DNA of 63,301 bases from the NCBI RefSeq assembly GCF_004327985.1, contig NZ_SJDL01000032.1, positions 1 through 63,301 on the forward strand. Direction: 5' to 3'. A program made the position numbers and the translations under genes. Below the pieces are notes generated by a model. The model was not told the DNA's origin, did no database searches, and saw only the letters and a program-made list of their open reading frames with translations. Positions within the stretch are counted from its first letter, which is position 1, and the number at the start of each line of letters is the position of its first letter. This stretch comes from Marinobacter halodurans. Lineage in GTDB: Bacteria > Pseudomonadota > Gammaproteobacteria > Pseudomonadales > Oleiphilaceae. Below are positions 11,217 through 20,300 of this stretch, piece after piece.

Positions 11217-12872
11217 CTATTTCCCCAGTTTCCAGCCATTGGTGATGGGATAGCGCCGGTCCTTGCCGAAGCCTCGCTCGGTAATCCGCACACCGATGGG
11301 CGCCTGCCGGCGCTTGTACTCGTTGATATCCACCAGCCGAACCACCCTTTCGACATCCGCACGCTCGAATCCCTGGGCGATGATCGCCTCGGCGCTCATG
11401 TCGCGTTCGATATACTGATGCAGGATCTGGTCGAGGATGTCATAGCCGGGCAGGCTGTCCTCATCTTTCTGGTCCGGAGCCAGTTCGGCCGACGGTGGCC
11501 GGGTAATCACCCGTTCCGGAATGACCGCCCCCAGGGTATTGCGATAGTTGGCGATCCGATACACCAGCGTTTTCGGCACGTCCTTGAGCACGTCGAAACC
11601 ACCGGCCATATCGCCGTACAGCGTGGAATACCCGACCGCCATTTCGCTCTTGTTACCGGTGGTCAGCACCAGTGAGCGGAATTTGTTGGACAGGGACATC
11701 AGCAACACGCCGCGTAACCTGGCCTGGAGGTTCTCCTCGGTGGTATCCGGCTTTGTGCCTTCAAAGGGCTCAGCCAATGCGGCCATGAAGGCGTCGTACA
11801 TCGGCTCGATGGAAAAGACGTCGTATTGCACACCCAGCGCCGTGGCTTCGGCTTCGGCGTCTTCCAGGCTGATGCCCGAGGTGTACCGGAATGGCATCAT
11901 CACCGCCCGCACCCGATCCGCGCCCAGGGCATCGACGGCAACCGCCAGCGTGACCGCGGAATCAATGCCTCCGGAAAGGCCCAGTACGACAGAGGCGAAG
12001 CCGTTCTTGTTCACATAATCGCGCACCCCCCAAACCAGGGCGTTGTAGACATTCTGCTCCAGCGACGGTTCGGGAATCGGCACCTGTGCTACGGGCTGGC
12101 AGTGATGCTCCACAATGAACTCAACGGGATACAGACCTTCGGCAAACTGGGGCACCTCAACGGCCAGCTCCCCGGAATGGTCGACCACCATCGAACCGCC
12201 ATCGAAGACCAATTCGTCCTGACCACCCACCATATTGACGTACACCACCGACACACCATTCTCTCGGGCGCGCCGCTCCAGCAACGCCTTGCGACGAGCC
12301 TGCTTGTCCATGTCATAGGGGGAGGCGTTCAGGTTCAGGATCACCTTGGCGCCCGCCACCGCAGCCTTTTCCACAGGCCCGTCCATCCAGACGTCTTCAC
12401 AGACCGTCAATCCAACCGGCACGCCACGAATCAGCGTGACGCAGGGCTCGGTCCCCGCGGCGAAATAGCGCTTCTCATCGAATACCTGGTAGTTAGGCAA
12501 CTGTTGCTTGAAGTAAGTGGCCCCACGCTCCCCCTGGTCAATAACAACCGCGGCGTTATAGAGCAGACCGTCACGGCGTACGGGCGTGCCCACGACCAGG
12601 GCCGCCGGCAACTTCTCTGCAGCCAGCCGCGCCAGTGCTTCTTCGACACGGCCGTCGAGGCTGGGTCGCAACAGCAGGTCTTCCGGGGGATAGCCGGTCA
12701 GGGCCAGTTCCGGGAAGACCACGATATCCGCCCCCTGCTCTTCCACAGCCCGGCGGGCCGAAGCCAGTATTTTCTCGGCGTTGCCCGGGATATCGCCAAC
12801 CAGGCAATCCACCTGGGCCATGGTCACGGTGAGTCGCTGGCCGGGGGAAGCCTCTGTCTGGCCGGAATTCAT
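11217..12872 (-). CDS. nadE: Glutamine-dependent NAD+ synthetase
   Basis: This enzyme amidates deamido-NAD+ to NAD+ using glutamine. The N-terminal nitrilase-fold glutaminase domain (about 14-265) has the Glu-Lys-Cys triad at E55 (FPELALTGYP), K122 and C158 (VCEDVW). The C-terminal synthetase domain has the P-loop SGGIDS at 300-305. The 551-residue length is that of the bidomain form, so it does not depend on free ammonia like the short E. coli NadE. It is convergent with bamD and divergent from pilS. Confidence 0.96.
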   Translation of the reverse strand: MNSGQTEASPGQRLTVTMAQVDCLVGDIPGNAEKILASARRAVEEQGADIVVFPELALTGYPPEDLLLRPSLDGRVEEALARLAAEKLPAALVVGTPVRRDGLLYNAAVVIDQGERGATYFKQQLPNYQVFDEKRYFAAGTEPCVTLIRGVPVGLTVCEDVWMDGPVEKAAVAGAKVILNLNASPYDMDKQARRKALLERRARENGVSVVYVNMVGGQDELVFDGGSMVVDHSGELAVEVPQFAEGLYPVEFIVEHHCQPVAQVPIPEPSLEQNVYNALVWGVRDYVNKNGFASVVLGLSGGIDSAVTLAVAVDALGADRVRAVMMPFRYTSGISLEDAEAEATALGVQYDVFSIEPMYDAFMAALAEPFEGTKPDTTEENLQARLRGVLLMSLSNKFRSLVLTTGNKSEMAVGYSTLYGDMAGGFDVLKDVPKTLVYRIANYRNTLGAVIPERVITRPPSAELAPDQKDEDSLPGYDILDQILHQYIERDMSAEAIIAQGFERADVERVVRLVDINEYKRRQAPIGVRITERGFGKDRRYPITNGWKLGK

Positions 12873-12907
12873 GCCTTTCTCCTGTCCACAAGCGGGTTTA
12901 AACCGCT

Positions 12908-12913
12908 ATTATA
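12908..12913 (-). promoter_or_regulatory. Candidate -10 box for nadE
   Basis: TATAAT on the minus strand, 36 bp upstream of the nadE ATG, in the 94-bp space shared with divergent pilS. A matching -35 is weak. Confidence 0.35.
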
Positions 12914-12966
12914 CCTGCCAACGTTTTATCCCTTCGACAGGAAACAGGAATTTTCGACCGCCTGCC

Positions 12967-14601
12967 ATGACTCCGGACAGCGTCACATCAGCCAGCGACA
13001 TCCTGCCGTTCCAGGAAAGCCAGCGTCCTCGACTGTTCCACGTCTATAACCACTACCGGCTGGTGATCAGCCTGATCCTGGCAGGCCTGCTGTTTGTCGA
13101 CCCGGGCACCCTGGACACCAAGTTCCGGGAGCCCGAGTTCTACCAGATCTGCGTATTGGCGTACCTGACGCTGACCGTCTTCACGGCAGTCATGCTGTTT
13201 TCCGGAGCCAGACCCAATCAGCGCCACATCATCCTGTCTATCCTGATCGACATCATTACCCTGCATACCTTGTTGCTGTTCAGCGCGGGCATGACCAGCG
13301 GGCTGGCCAACCTGATCATCGTGACGGTCGCAGCCGGTAACATCCTGACGCCCAGCCGGGTGGGCCTGTTCTATGCCGCACTGGCCACCATTGGCTCACT
13401 GGGCGTCGCGACCTGGTCGTCCCTGACGTTCGGGACCAATGCCGACGAGATCGTCCGGGCCGGCTCGCTTGGCATCCTCTATTTCGCGGCGGCCTTCCTG
13501 CTGCAGAACATCACCCGCCGCATGATCCGTAGCGAACAGCTGGCCAGTTCCCGGGCCCAGAGCCTGCACGAGCTGGAGCAAATCAACCAACAGATCATCC
13601 AGCGGATGCGGACCGGGATCATCGTCACCGATCGCTTCGGACAAGTGCGATTGGCCAACGCCGCCGCCCACGAATTGCTGTTTGGCGACAGGCCCGGCCA
13701 AGGCGAAATGGGGCGCCTGCCACCGCCTCTCAGGCAGCGACTGGACCAATGGGTCAGTACACCGGGCACCCGTACCGAGCCGTTCCAGGCCACACCGATA
13801 ACACCCATGCTTCAGGCCAACTTCACCCGGCTGCATCAGGAGCGGGGCGACCACATCCTGATCTTTATCGAGGACATGAGCAAAGTAACCCTGCAGGCCC
13901 AGCAGATGAAACTGGCCTCGCTGGGACGGCTGACCGCCGGGATCGCCCATGAAATCCGCAACCCCCTTGGCGCGATCAGCCACGCGGCCCAGTTGCTGAA
14001 TGAATCACCGAACTGCGATGCCGCGGACCGTAAAATGGTCGACATCATCCAGCGGCATTCCAAGCGGGTCAACGACATCATCGAGAACGTGCTGGACCTG
14101 TCCCGCCGCCGTCAGGCCAATATTGACCTGGTCCAGATCGACAGCTGGCTGCAGGAATTTGTCGAGGACTATCAGCATGGCGCAAGCAATGGGATGGACG
14201 GCAACACGCCGACCATCACGCTCGATCTTCCCGACCAGGCGCCACCGGCCCGCTTCGACAAGAGCCAGATGGCCCAGGTGCTGGTCAACCTGTGCGATAA
14301 CGGCTTGCGCTACAGCAAGGCCCAAACCGGCAAGGCAACACTGAAAATCTGTGTGGGCGTCACCGGGGATGGCGAACGCAGCTATATCGACATTCAGGAT
14401 CAGGGAGCCGGTATCAGCAGCGAGAAACGCGAACACATTTTTGAGCCGTTCTACACCACCGATCAGAGCGGCACCGGCCTGGGACTTTATCTGGCGCGGG
14501 AGCTGTGCGAAGCCAACCAGGCCCACCTGGCCTTACTCGACAACGGCCGGCCGGGGAGCTGCTTCCGGATCACCTTTGCCCATCACGGGCGGCTGATCTG
14601 A
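12967..14601 (+). CDS. pilS: Type IV pilus sensor histidine kinase PilS
   Basis: PilS senses pilin level in the membrane and phosphorylates PilR to control pilA. Start ATG 12967 gives 544 residues; the frame is open further upstream but runs into the nadE promoter region. Several hydrophobic segments (about 30-180) form the membrane sensor, followed by a PAS-like linker (about 205-305), the HisKA dimerisation domain with the phospho-acceptor in AHEIRNP (H328), and a HATPase domain with N, G1 and G2 boxes (LVNLCDNGLRYS; DQGAGI; GTGLGLYLAREL). pilR begins 56 bp downstream. Confidence 0.95.
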   Translation: MTPDSVTSASDILPFQESQRPRLFHVYNHYRLVISLILAGLLFVDPGTLDTKFREPEFYQICVLAYLTLTVFTAVMLFSGARPNQRHIILSILIDIITLHTLLLFSAGMTSGLANLIIVTVAAGNILTPSRVGLFYAALATIGSLGVATWSSLTFGTNADEIVRAGSLGILYFAAAFLLQNITRRMIRSEQLASSRAQSLHELEQINQQIIQRMRTGIIVTDRFGQVRLANAAAHELLFGDRPGQGEMGRLPPPLRQRLDQWVSTPGTRTEPFQATPITPMLQANFTRLHQERGDHILIFIEDMSKVTLQAQQMKLASLGRLTAGIAHEIRNPLGAISHAAQLLNESPNCDAADRKMVDIIQRHSKRVNDIIENVLDLSRRRQANIDLVQIDSWLQEFVEDYQHGASNGMDGNTPTITLDLPDQAPPARFDKSQMAQVLVNLCDNGLRYSKAQTGKATLKICVGVTGDGERSYIDIQDQGAGISSEKREHIFEPFYTTDQSGTGLGLYLARELCEANQAHLALLDNGRPGSCFRITFAHHGRLI

Positions 14602-14657
14602 CTGCAGACCTTGACGAGACGTACAAGAAGACTATTCGAAACAGGACGAGACGGGCA

Positions 14658-16037
14658 ATGACAACGCCAACAGCGCTGATTATCGACGACGAACCGGACA
14701 TCCGGGAATTGCTGGAAATCACCCTGATGCGGATGGACATTAAGGTCAGGACGGCCGCCGATGTCACCTCCGCAAAGGCGATCCTGGAAGCTGATCCGCC
14801 GCAATTGTGCCTGACGGACATGAACCTGCCGGACGGCAACGGCATTGAGCTGGTCCAGTGGATTCAGCAGGTCTGTCCGCAGACACCGGTGGCCGTGATC
14901 ACCGCCTACGGCAGCATGGACACCGCCATCGAAGCCCTCAAGGCCGGCGCCTTCGATTTCGTCTCCAAGCCCGTCGAACTGCCCCGCCTGCGGGAACTGG
15001 TGAACAGCGCCCTAAAGCTGTCCAAACCGGAAGTCGAACGAACCGGGGATGATGACCCGGGTCTGTTGCTGGGCCAGTCTGAAGGCATCCGCCGGCTGCG
15101 CACGCAGACCCGAAAACTGGCCCGCAGCCAGGCCCCGGTCTTCATCAGCGGCGAATCCGGCAGCGGCAAGGAGCTGGTAGCGCGCATGATCCACATGCAG
15201 GGGCCGCGGCAGGAAGGTCCGTTCATCGCCGTGAACTGTGGCGCGATTCCCTCCGAGCTGATGGAGAGCGAGTTTTTCGGGCACAAGAAAGGCAGCTTTA
15301 CCGGCGCCACCGACAACAAGGCCGGCCTGTTCCGCTCCGCCGACGGCGGCACGCTGTTCCTGGACGAGGTCGCCGACCTGCCCCTGAACATGCAGGTCAA
15401 GCTGCTGCGCGCCATTCAGGAAAAAGCGGTGCGCCCGGTGGGAGAATCCCGCGAGTTTCCGGTCGATGTCCGCATCCTCAGCGCCACCCACCGGGATCTG
15501 CCAAGCCTGGTCCAGGAAGGCGACTTCCGCCAGGACCTCTTCTATCGCATCAACGTCATCGAACTCAAAGTCCCACCGTTGCGCGAACGGCCGGACGACA
15601 TCGAACTGCTGGCCCGCCATATCCTGACCCGATTGGCCCGGGACTACGAGTGCGATCCGGCAACCCTGACCCCCTCTGCCCTGGAAAAACTCAGGCAATA
15701 CGATTTCCCGGGCAACGTACGTGAACTGGAAAACATCCTGGAGCGCGCCTTCACCCTGTGCGACCTGGACCAGATCGACGCCGATGACCTGCACATGGGC
15801 CACGCCCCGGTGCCCTCCAGCCGCATAGAGGCCGACCCGGACGCCGCACCCGGCGCTGCGGTGGAGCTGCCGGATGATGGCGAACTGGATCTGGAAAACT
15901 ATCTCGAGTCCATCGAGCGCAAGGCAATTGAAAAGGCGTTGGAGGCGACGCGGTGGAACAAGACGGCGGCGGCTAAGAAACTGGGGATCAGTTTTCGGGC
16001 GTTGCGGTATAAGTTGAAGAAGTTGGGAATGGAGTGA
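14658..16037 (+). CDS. pilR: Sigma-54 dependent response regulator PilR
   Basis: PilR activates RpoN-dependent transcription of the major pilin gene. The 459-residue protein has a receiver domain with phospho-acceptor D54 (CLTDMNLPDG), an AAA+ sigma-54 interaction domain with Walker A GESGSGKE (165-172) and the sigma-54 loop as GSFTGA (212-217), and a C-terminal Fis-type helix-turn-helix (NKTAAAKKLGISFRALRYKL). Start ATG 14658 opens the receiver domain. No pilA is in the window, so its main target is elsewhere. Confidence 0.96.
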   Translation: MTTPTALIIDDEPDIRELLEITLMRMDIKVRTAADVTSAKAILEADPPQLCLTDMNLPDGNGIELVQWIQQVCPQTPVAVITAYGSMDTAIEALKAGAFDFVSKPVELPRLRELVNSALKLSKPEVERTGDDDPGLLLGQSEGIRRLRTQTRKLARSQAPVFISGESGSGKELVARMIHMQGPRQEGPFIAVNCGAIPSELMESEFFGHKKGSFTGATDNKAGLFRSADGGTLFLDEVADLPLNMQVKLLRAIQEKAVRPVGESREFPVDVRILSATHRDLPSLVQEGDFRQDLFYRINVIELKVPPLRERPDDIELLARHILTRLARDYECDPATLTPSALEKLRQYDFPGNVRELENILERAFTLCDLDQIDADDLHMGHAPVPSSRIEADPDAAPGAAVELPDDGELDLENYLESIERKAIEKALEATRWNKTAAAKKLGISFRALRYKLKKLGME

Positions 16038-16203
16038 GCGCCAGGAAAAACGATTTCAGTTCGACTTATTCTTTTCAGCTTCAGGATCATAGTAAATTCT
16101 GAGTCGACATCACATTACCGGGACGTATCGGGAAAGCCGTATAATTGCACGCAACCGGGACAGGACGTCCTAGCGAAATCCAACGGAAACCAAGGAGTCA
16201 AGG

Positions 16204-16770
16204 ATGACAAATCTGCGAGCCTTTCAGGGGCTCTCGCTTATAGAGCTTTGCGTTTGTTTAGCAATCGCTTCGGCGGTAACAGCGTTCGCTTTGCCGGCCT
16301 TCGCTAACTGGATTGAAAAAAACAAAGACGAAGATGCTGTAAATTCCCTATGGGAGGCCATGTACTATGCGCGGACGGTCTCCATAACAAAACAAAGACT
16401 CATCATTATATGCCCTTGGTCAACGACATCTGGATGCCATTCCAATTGGAAAGACTCCATCGCCGTTTTTATGGACCAAGACAACAACTTAAAGCCCGAC
16501 GAGGGGAAAATACTCAGACTATTTAATTCAGACTATACTGGTCGGTTAATCGCTCGACCGTCAGCAAAACGCTATTTTCGTTTCGCTCCAACGGGATTGC
16601 TCTCCGGACAGGCCGGTGGATTTATCTTTTGCTCTAAATCCGATAGATCTCAAGGCATAATGAAGTACCTCGCCATAAATTTTGGCGGACGTCTTCGGGT
16701 TGAAAATGACGAGGATGGCGACGGGCTGATCAAAACATCATCAGGCTCTGAGCTAACCTGTCCTCATTAA
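16204..16770 (+). CDS. fimT: FimT/GspH-like minor type IV pilin
   Basis: The 188-residue protein has a class III prepilin signal: nine residues ending in glycine (G9), then LSLIE with glutamate at mature position 5, then a hydrophobic helix. The GspH/FimT fold segment continues with a CxxW-type region and cysteines near the C-terminus. AAGGAG lies upstream of ATG 16204. It sits apart from the other minor pilins, on the opposite strand, in DNA more AT-rich than pilR. In Pseudomonas aeruginosa fimT also directly follows pilSR, and FimT proteins there can bind DNA for uptake; that role here is inference. Confidence 0.8.
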   Translation: MTNLRAFQGLSLIELCVCLAIASAVTAFALPAFANWIEKNKDEDAVNSLWEAMYYARTVSITKQRLIIICPWSTTSGCHSNWKDSIAVFMDQDNNLKPDEGKILRLFNSDYTGRLIARPSAKRYFRFAPTGLLSGQAGGFIFCSKSDRSQGIMKYLAINFGGRLRVENDEDGDGLIKTSSGSELTCPH

Positions 16771-16788
16771 GCCGGGAGATATAACGAC

Positions 16789-16819
16789 AAGTGCCAGAAC
16801 GATGACGTTCCGGCACTTT
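16789..16819. terminator. Bidirectional terminator between fimT and pilE
   Basis: AAGTGCC-A-GAACG pairs with CGTTC-C-GGCACTT around ATGA, between the ends of two convergent genes. T tracts are short, so strength is uncertain. Confidence 0.6.
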
Positions 16820-16825
16820 AATCCA

Positions 16826-17302
16826 TCACTGATCCCAGCTTTTCTCTGAGGCAGACAGCGCGCCACCGGAATTATCTGAATCCCACCCTCTTGCTCCGGT
16901 TGAGCTTAATTCAAGGTAACCATCTCCAGCTTGCGGGCCTTTTGGTATGGCTCTCAATACATACGAGTTTGCCTGCAGATTGTAGATCCTGAGGTTATAG
17001 GACTTGGGGTTACCATCAATTGGTGCCTCGTCCGGAAAAACAGACGCGGCCGGCGCGGTCAGAGTCGCCGAGAATGCAGCGGGTGGAGCAGCCCCGTCAG
17101 CCCCCAGGTATGTCCCATTTTGGGTATAGTAGCGCTCCATAGCGTTTGAAAACGACATTAAAGCGCCTTCTGCGTCACCACGCCGAGTGCTTTTGACCTG
17201 GTCAAGATAGCTGGGATAAGCAATCGCGGCGATGATTGCCACAATAGCCACAACAATCATCAGCTCGATGAGCGTAAAACCTCGCTCTTGTACAGCTCTC
17301 AT
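16826..17302 (-). CDS. pilE: Minor type IV pilin PilE
   Basis: The 158-residue pilin starts best at ATG 17302, which has GAGG nine bases upstream; ATG 17311 and TTG 17317 are alternatives in the same frame. The leader ends at G8, followed by FTLIE with glutamate 5 and the classic hydrophobic helix (LMIVVAIVAIIAAIAYPSYL). Its sequence (STRRGDAEGALMSFSNAMERYY) is of the PilE/ComP minor pilin type. It is the last gene of the fimU-pilV-pilW-pilX-pilY1-pilE operon, only a few bases after pilY1. Confidence 0.88.
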   Translation of the reverse strand: MRAVQERGFTLIELMIVVAIVAIIAAIAYPSYLDQVKSTRRGDAEGALMSFSNAMERYYTQNGTYLGADGAAPPAAFSATLTAPAASVFPDEAPIDGNPKSYNLRIYNLQANSYVLRAIPKGPQAGDGYLELSSTGARGWDSDNSGGALSASEKSWDQ

Positions 17303-17313
17303 ACTTCTCATCC

Positions 17314-20300
17314 TCAACTACCTGTTATTTCGTGCCACCCAAGTCGGCCAGCGCGATTGGTGTCTTTACCCGTGTCTACCTCACGTTCCCCGGGCTGACC
17401 ATTCTTCTTCTGGTAGTACTGCTTGTTACCCAATAAACCGGTAGAGCCCGTGGAGCTGTCATCTTGACGCTGCCCGCCATAGTTTCCGTCATCATCATCG
17501 ACGGTCCCATCGTTGTTGGAATCGAAGACCGATGAATCTGGCGCTGATCCATCGGGACTGGTGGACATGAACCAGTTTGACCCACCCGAAGAACAGGCGT
17601 TTTGGCTTGGCGTGTAGGTTTCGTAGAAAAGTACTTCACCCCTGAATTTCGGCGTATTCAAAACTCGTTCGCCCTCTTCGGGCAGATCCGAATACCAACC
17701 GTACTGTTGTTTGACGTTGCCAGCCCAATCGACGCTATTTTCCGATACTTCCCTTAAATCCTCGCTGGCTGTGGTTGTAATGGTTTGCTCTTGAAGCGAA
17801 TCCCGCTTGAGGCTACCAACTCCACGGTCCCAAATACCGTACATTGTCTGCTTAGACGTATCGCCGGGATCGCCATTTTCAAAATATTTACCGGTACCGA
17901 AATAGACCATATAGTCCTCGCCGTTCGTACCCTCGGATCCTACAGGCGAATCATTATTTCTCAGGACCAGCGGCGCCATAGCGATCGGCTGACGCTCTAT
18001 TACGCCATCACCATCGAAGTCGTTCGCTGCTGTAAATAGGGGCGCAGGTTCAGCATTATTACCGGTACCCGAACTGAAGGCGGATCCCCACTTGCTAGAA
18101 TCAGAATTGGAAACATCGAACGTCCACATGTTCCCTTCCAAGTCCCCGGCGTAAACCCGATCGGCGACACGATCGCCATTGGTGTCGATGACACTAACGC
18201 CTCCCAAGCCACCGGTAGAGCCCACTTCTATGAACTGATAATCCGAGTCCGACCCTCGCGTCCAGGTGCCATCGAGACCGCCATCCATATAAATAATAAA
18301 CAGACCGGTTTTCTCGTCATCGACTGAGCTTCCATCAGCAAAGCCATTACCCATGAGAAGCGCCCAACGCCCGTTGTTCATCATGGCGACGACAGGCTGA
18401 TCAAATTGATAATTAAGCTCCGGGGCGCCGTCACTTGCATCAAACTCCCACAGCACCGTACTCGAAGCGTTGGCATCCGAAAACGTGCTCGGATCCGTAA
18501 CGTCCAGCGCAAAAATACCGGCGCCCCCTCCACGCAAACCTCCGATAAGCACGGTTCGCCAAGCTGGCGTACCACCATCCGATCCAGGCATGTATACATC
18601 AACGGCCTGCGGGGAAAGATCGACATAATACTTGTGCCGATAATCCGGGTCTGTCAGATAATGCAAGCCGCTCTTCTTGTCAGAGGAGAAAATCGAGCGA
18701 GGAACGTAGGCAAGCAGTTCCTTACCACCACCATCACTCTCGTTTTCCACCGCCTTAAACCCATGAAGCATGCCATCGTTGGCGCCAACGTAGACCATCG
18801 GCGTCCGGTTCACGTTATTCGTATCCCCTCGAAACGACGTGTATCGCTCAGCATCGGTTCCAAAAGGGTCAGCATCCGGCCAGCTCAGGCGAGGGGCACC
18901 AACATACAGAGGCGTTGAGTGGACAATATCGCCCAAGCGACCATCCCTGTTTCTGAAATCAGTCGAAGCGGTTCCTCGCAGATAAGCTAAACGCTCTTCA
19001 CCTAATGAATCTGTTACGCCGGTAGGCGACGTTTGCAGGTCCGCCTTTTGACCGGAATCCAAAAGGTCATAGGAGCCATCCCACCGAAACGGAACGCCAT
19101 CCCCGGTATCGTTGCTGTACGTCAGGATCGTCCGAGATGAAGGTGCCGTATCGTCCAATACATCGGCCGCACTCCAGGATGCATCTTCGGCGATATCTCC
19201 AGACTGCGGGTCAAGAGCCCTTGCCTCAACATCTCCACTCCAGGCCGTCGAGTTGAACAATGCACTGAAAATCAGGCTGTCAGACTCCAACGTCGCGCTG
19301 TTAAAGGTTACGCCTGAAGCACTCCCCAGCGACGCAATGATGTCCCGCAATGCAGACGATAGTTCGCTGGCAAGCAGTGCAGGCGTATTCGCATTGAATA
19401 TTTCGCCGCGACCATTAACCGCCGCATGATAGAGGTCATCAATTTGCCGCCGGTCTCGTATCGTACTGACATCGGGCCACGTCGGCGGGTGGTCATAGGC
19501 ATTCTGCACAGCCTTGTATGAATATTTCTCAGAGTCCTTGGTAATGGTCTGATTGAAGAGTGTGCCTATAGCACCAAGTCCAACGGTATAGGTATTGATA
19601 TGCAAGTTAGTATTGCAATCCGCAGTGTTCGGCGGATTCGCGCTATCACAGGAAGAAGGAACCCTGACCGCACCGAGGGGTTTCAAATCCGATCTCGGGT
19701 TGTCCACATACATTTTATAGGCGATATCGGCGAGCGTGCTTGAATACTTATCCTGGTATGGCTCGCCTGCCTCCCCGTCTGCGTTATCTATACCCGAAAT
19801 TGTCTCGCTTTGCGCAAAACCATCAGTGAACAGAAGCGTGAAATTCTTCTGACATGCATATTGAATGGGAGCGTTATCACCGGTGCGCTTGAACTGTGAT
19901 CGAGCATGATCCAATGCATCGCGAAGAGGCGTCCCCCCACTGCTCACGTGATCGTAATTGTCTTGCAGGAACGTTTTCAGGTCGGCCGCCTTGTCAAGAT
20001 CATACATCGTGACATCACGCTGGTTGTTAATCCAGTACATACCCGCGTAAATGCCGCTTATACCCTGGAACGCAGCTCCCAAACCACCTCGAATGGATTG
20101 ATGCCGGCGGCGATAATATGTAAACCAGTTGGAAAAGTTCTGTAACTCTTCTTTGTAGCTACGACCACTGGGATAGTCGGATACAGTCGACTTGATCTCA
20201 TACTTTTTGAGACAACGCCCATCTGGGCCAATCGCGTCGACGCCACTAAAGGCATCCGGATACAGACGAAAAGCATTGTAATAGCTAGGCTCTGCATCGG

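Noticed and set aside
16038-16203. Sigma-54 or sigma-70 promoter for the fimT-like gene
   Set aside because: A TATAAT occurs near 16139-16144, but neither a -35 nor a -24 element fits it.
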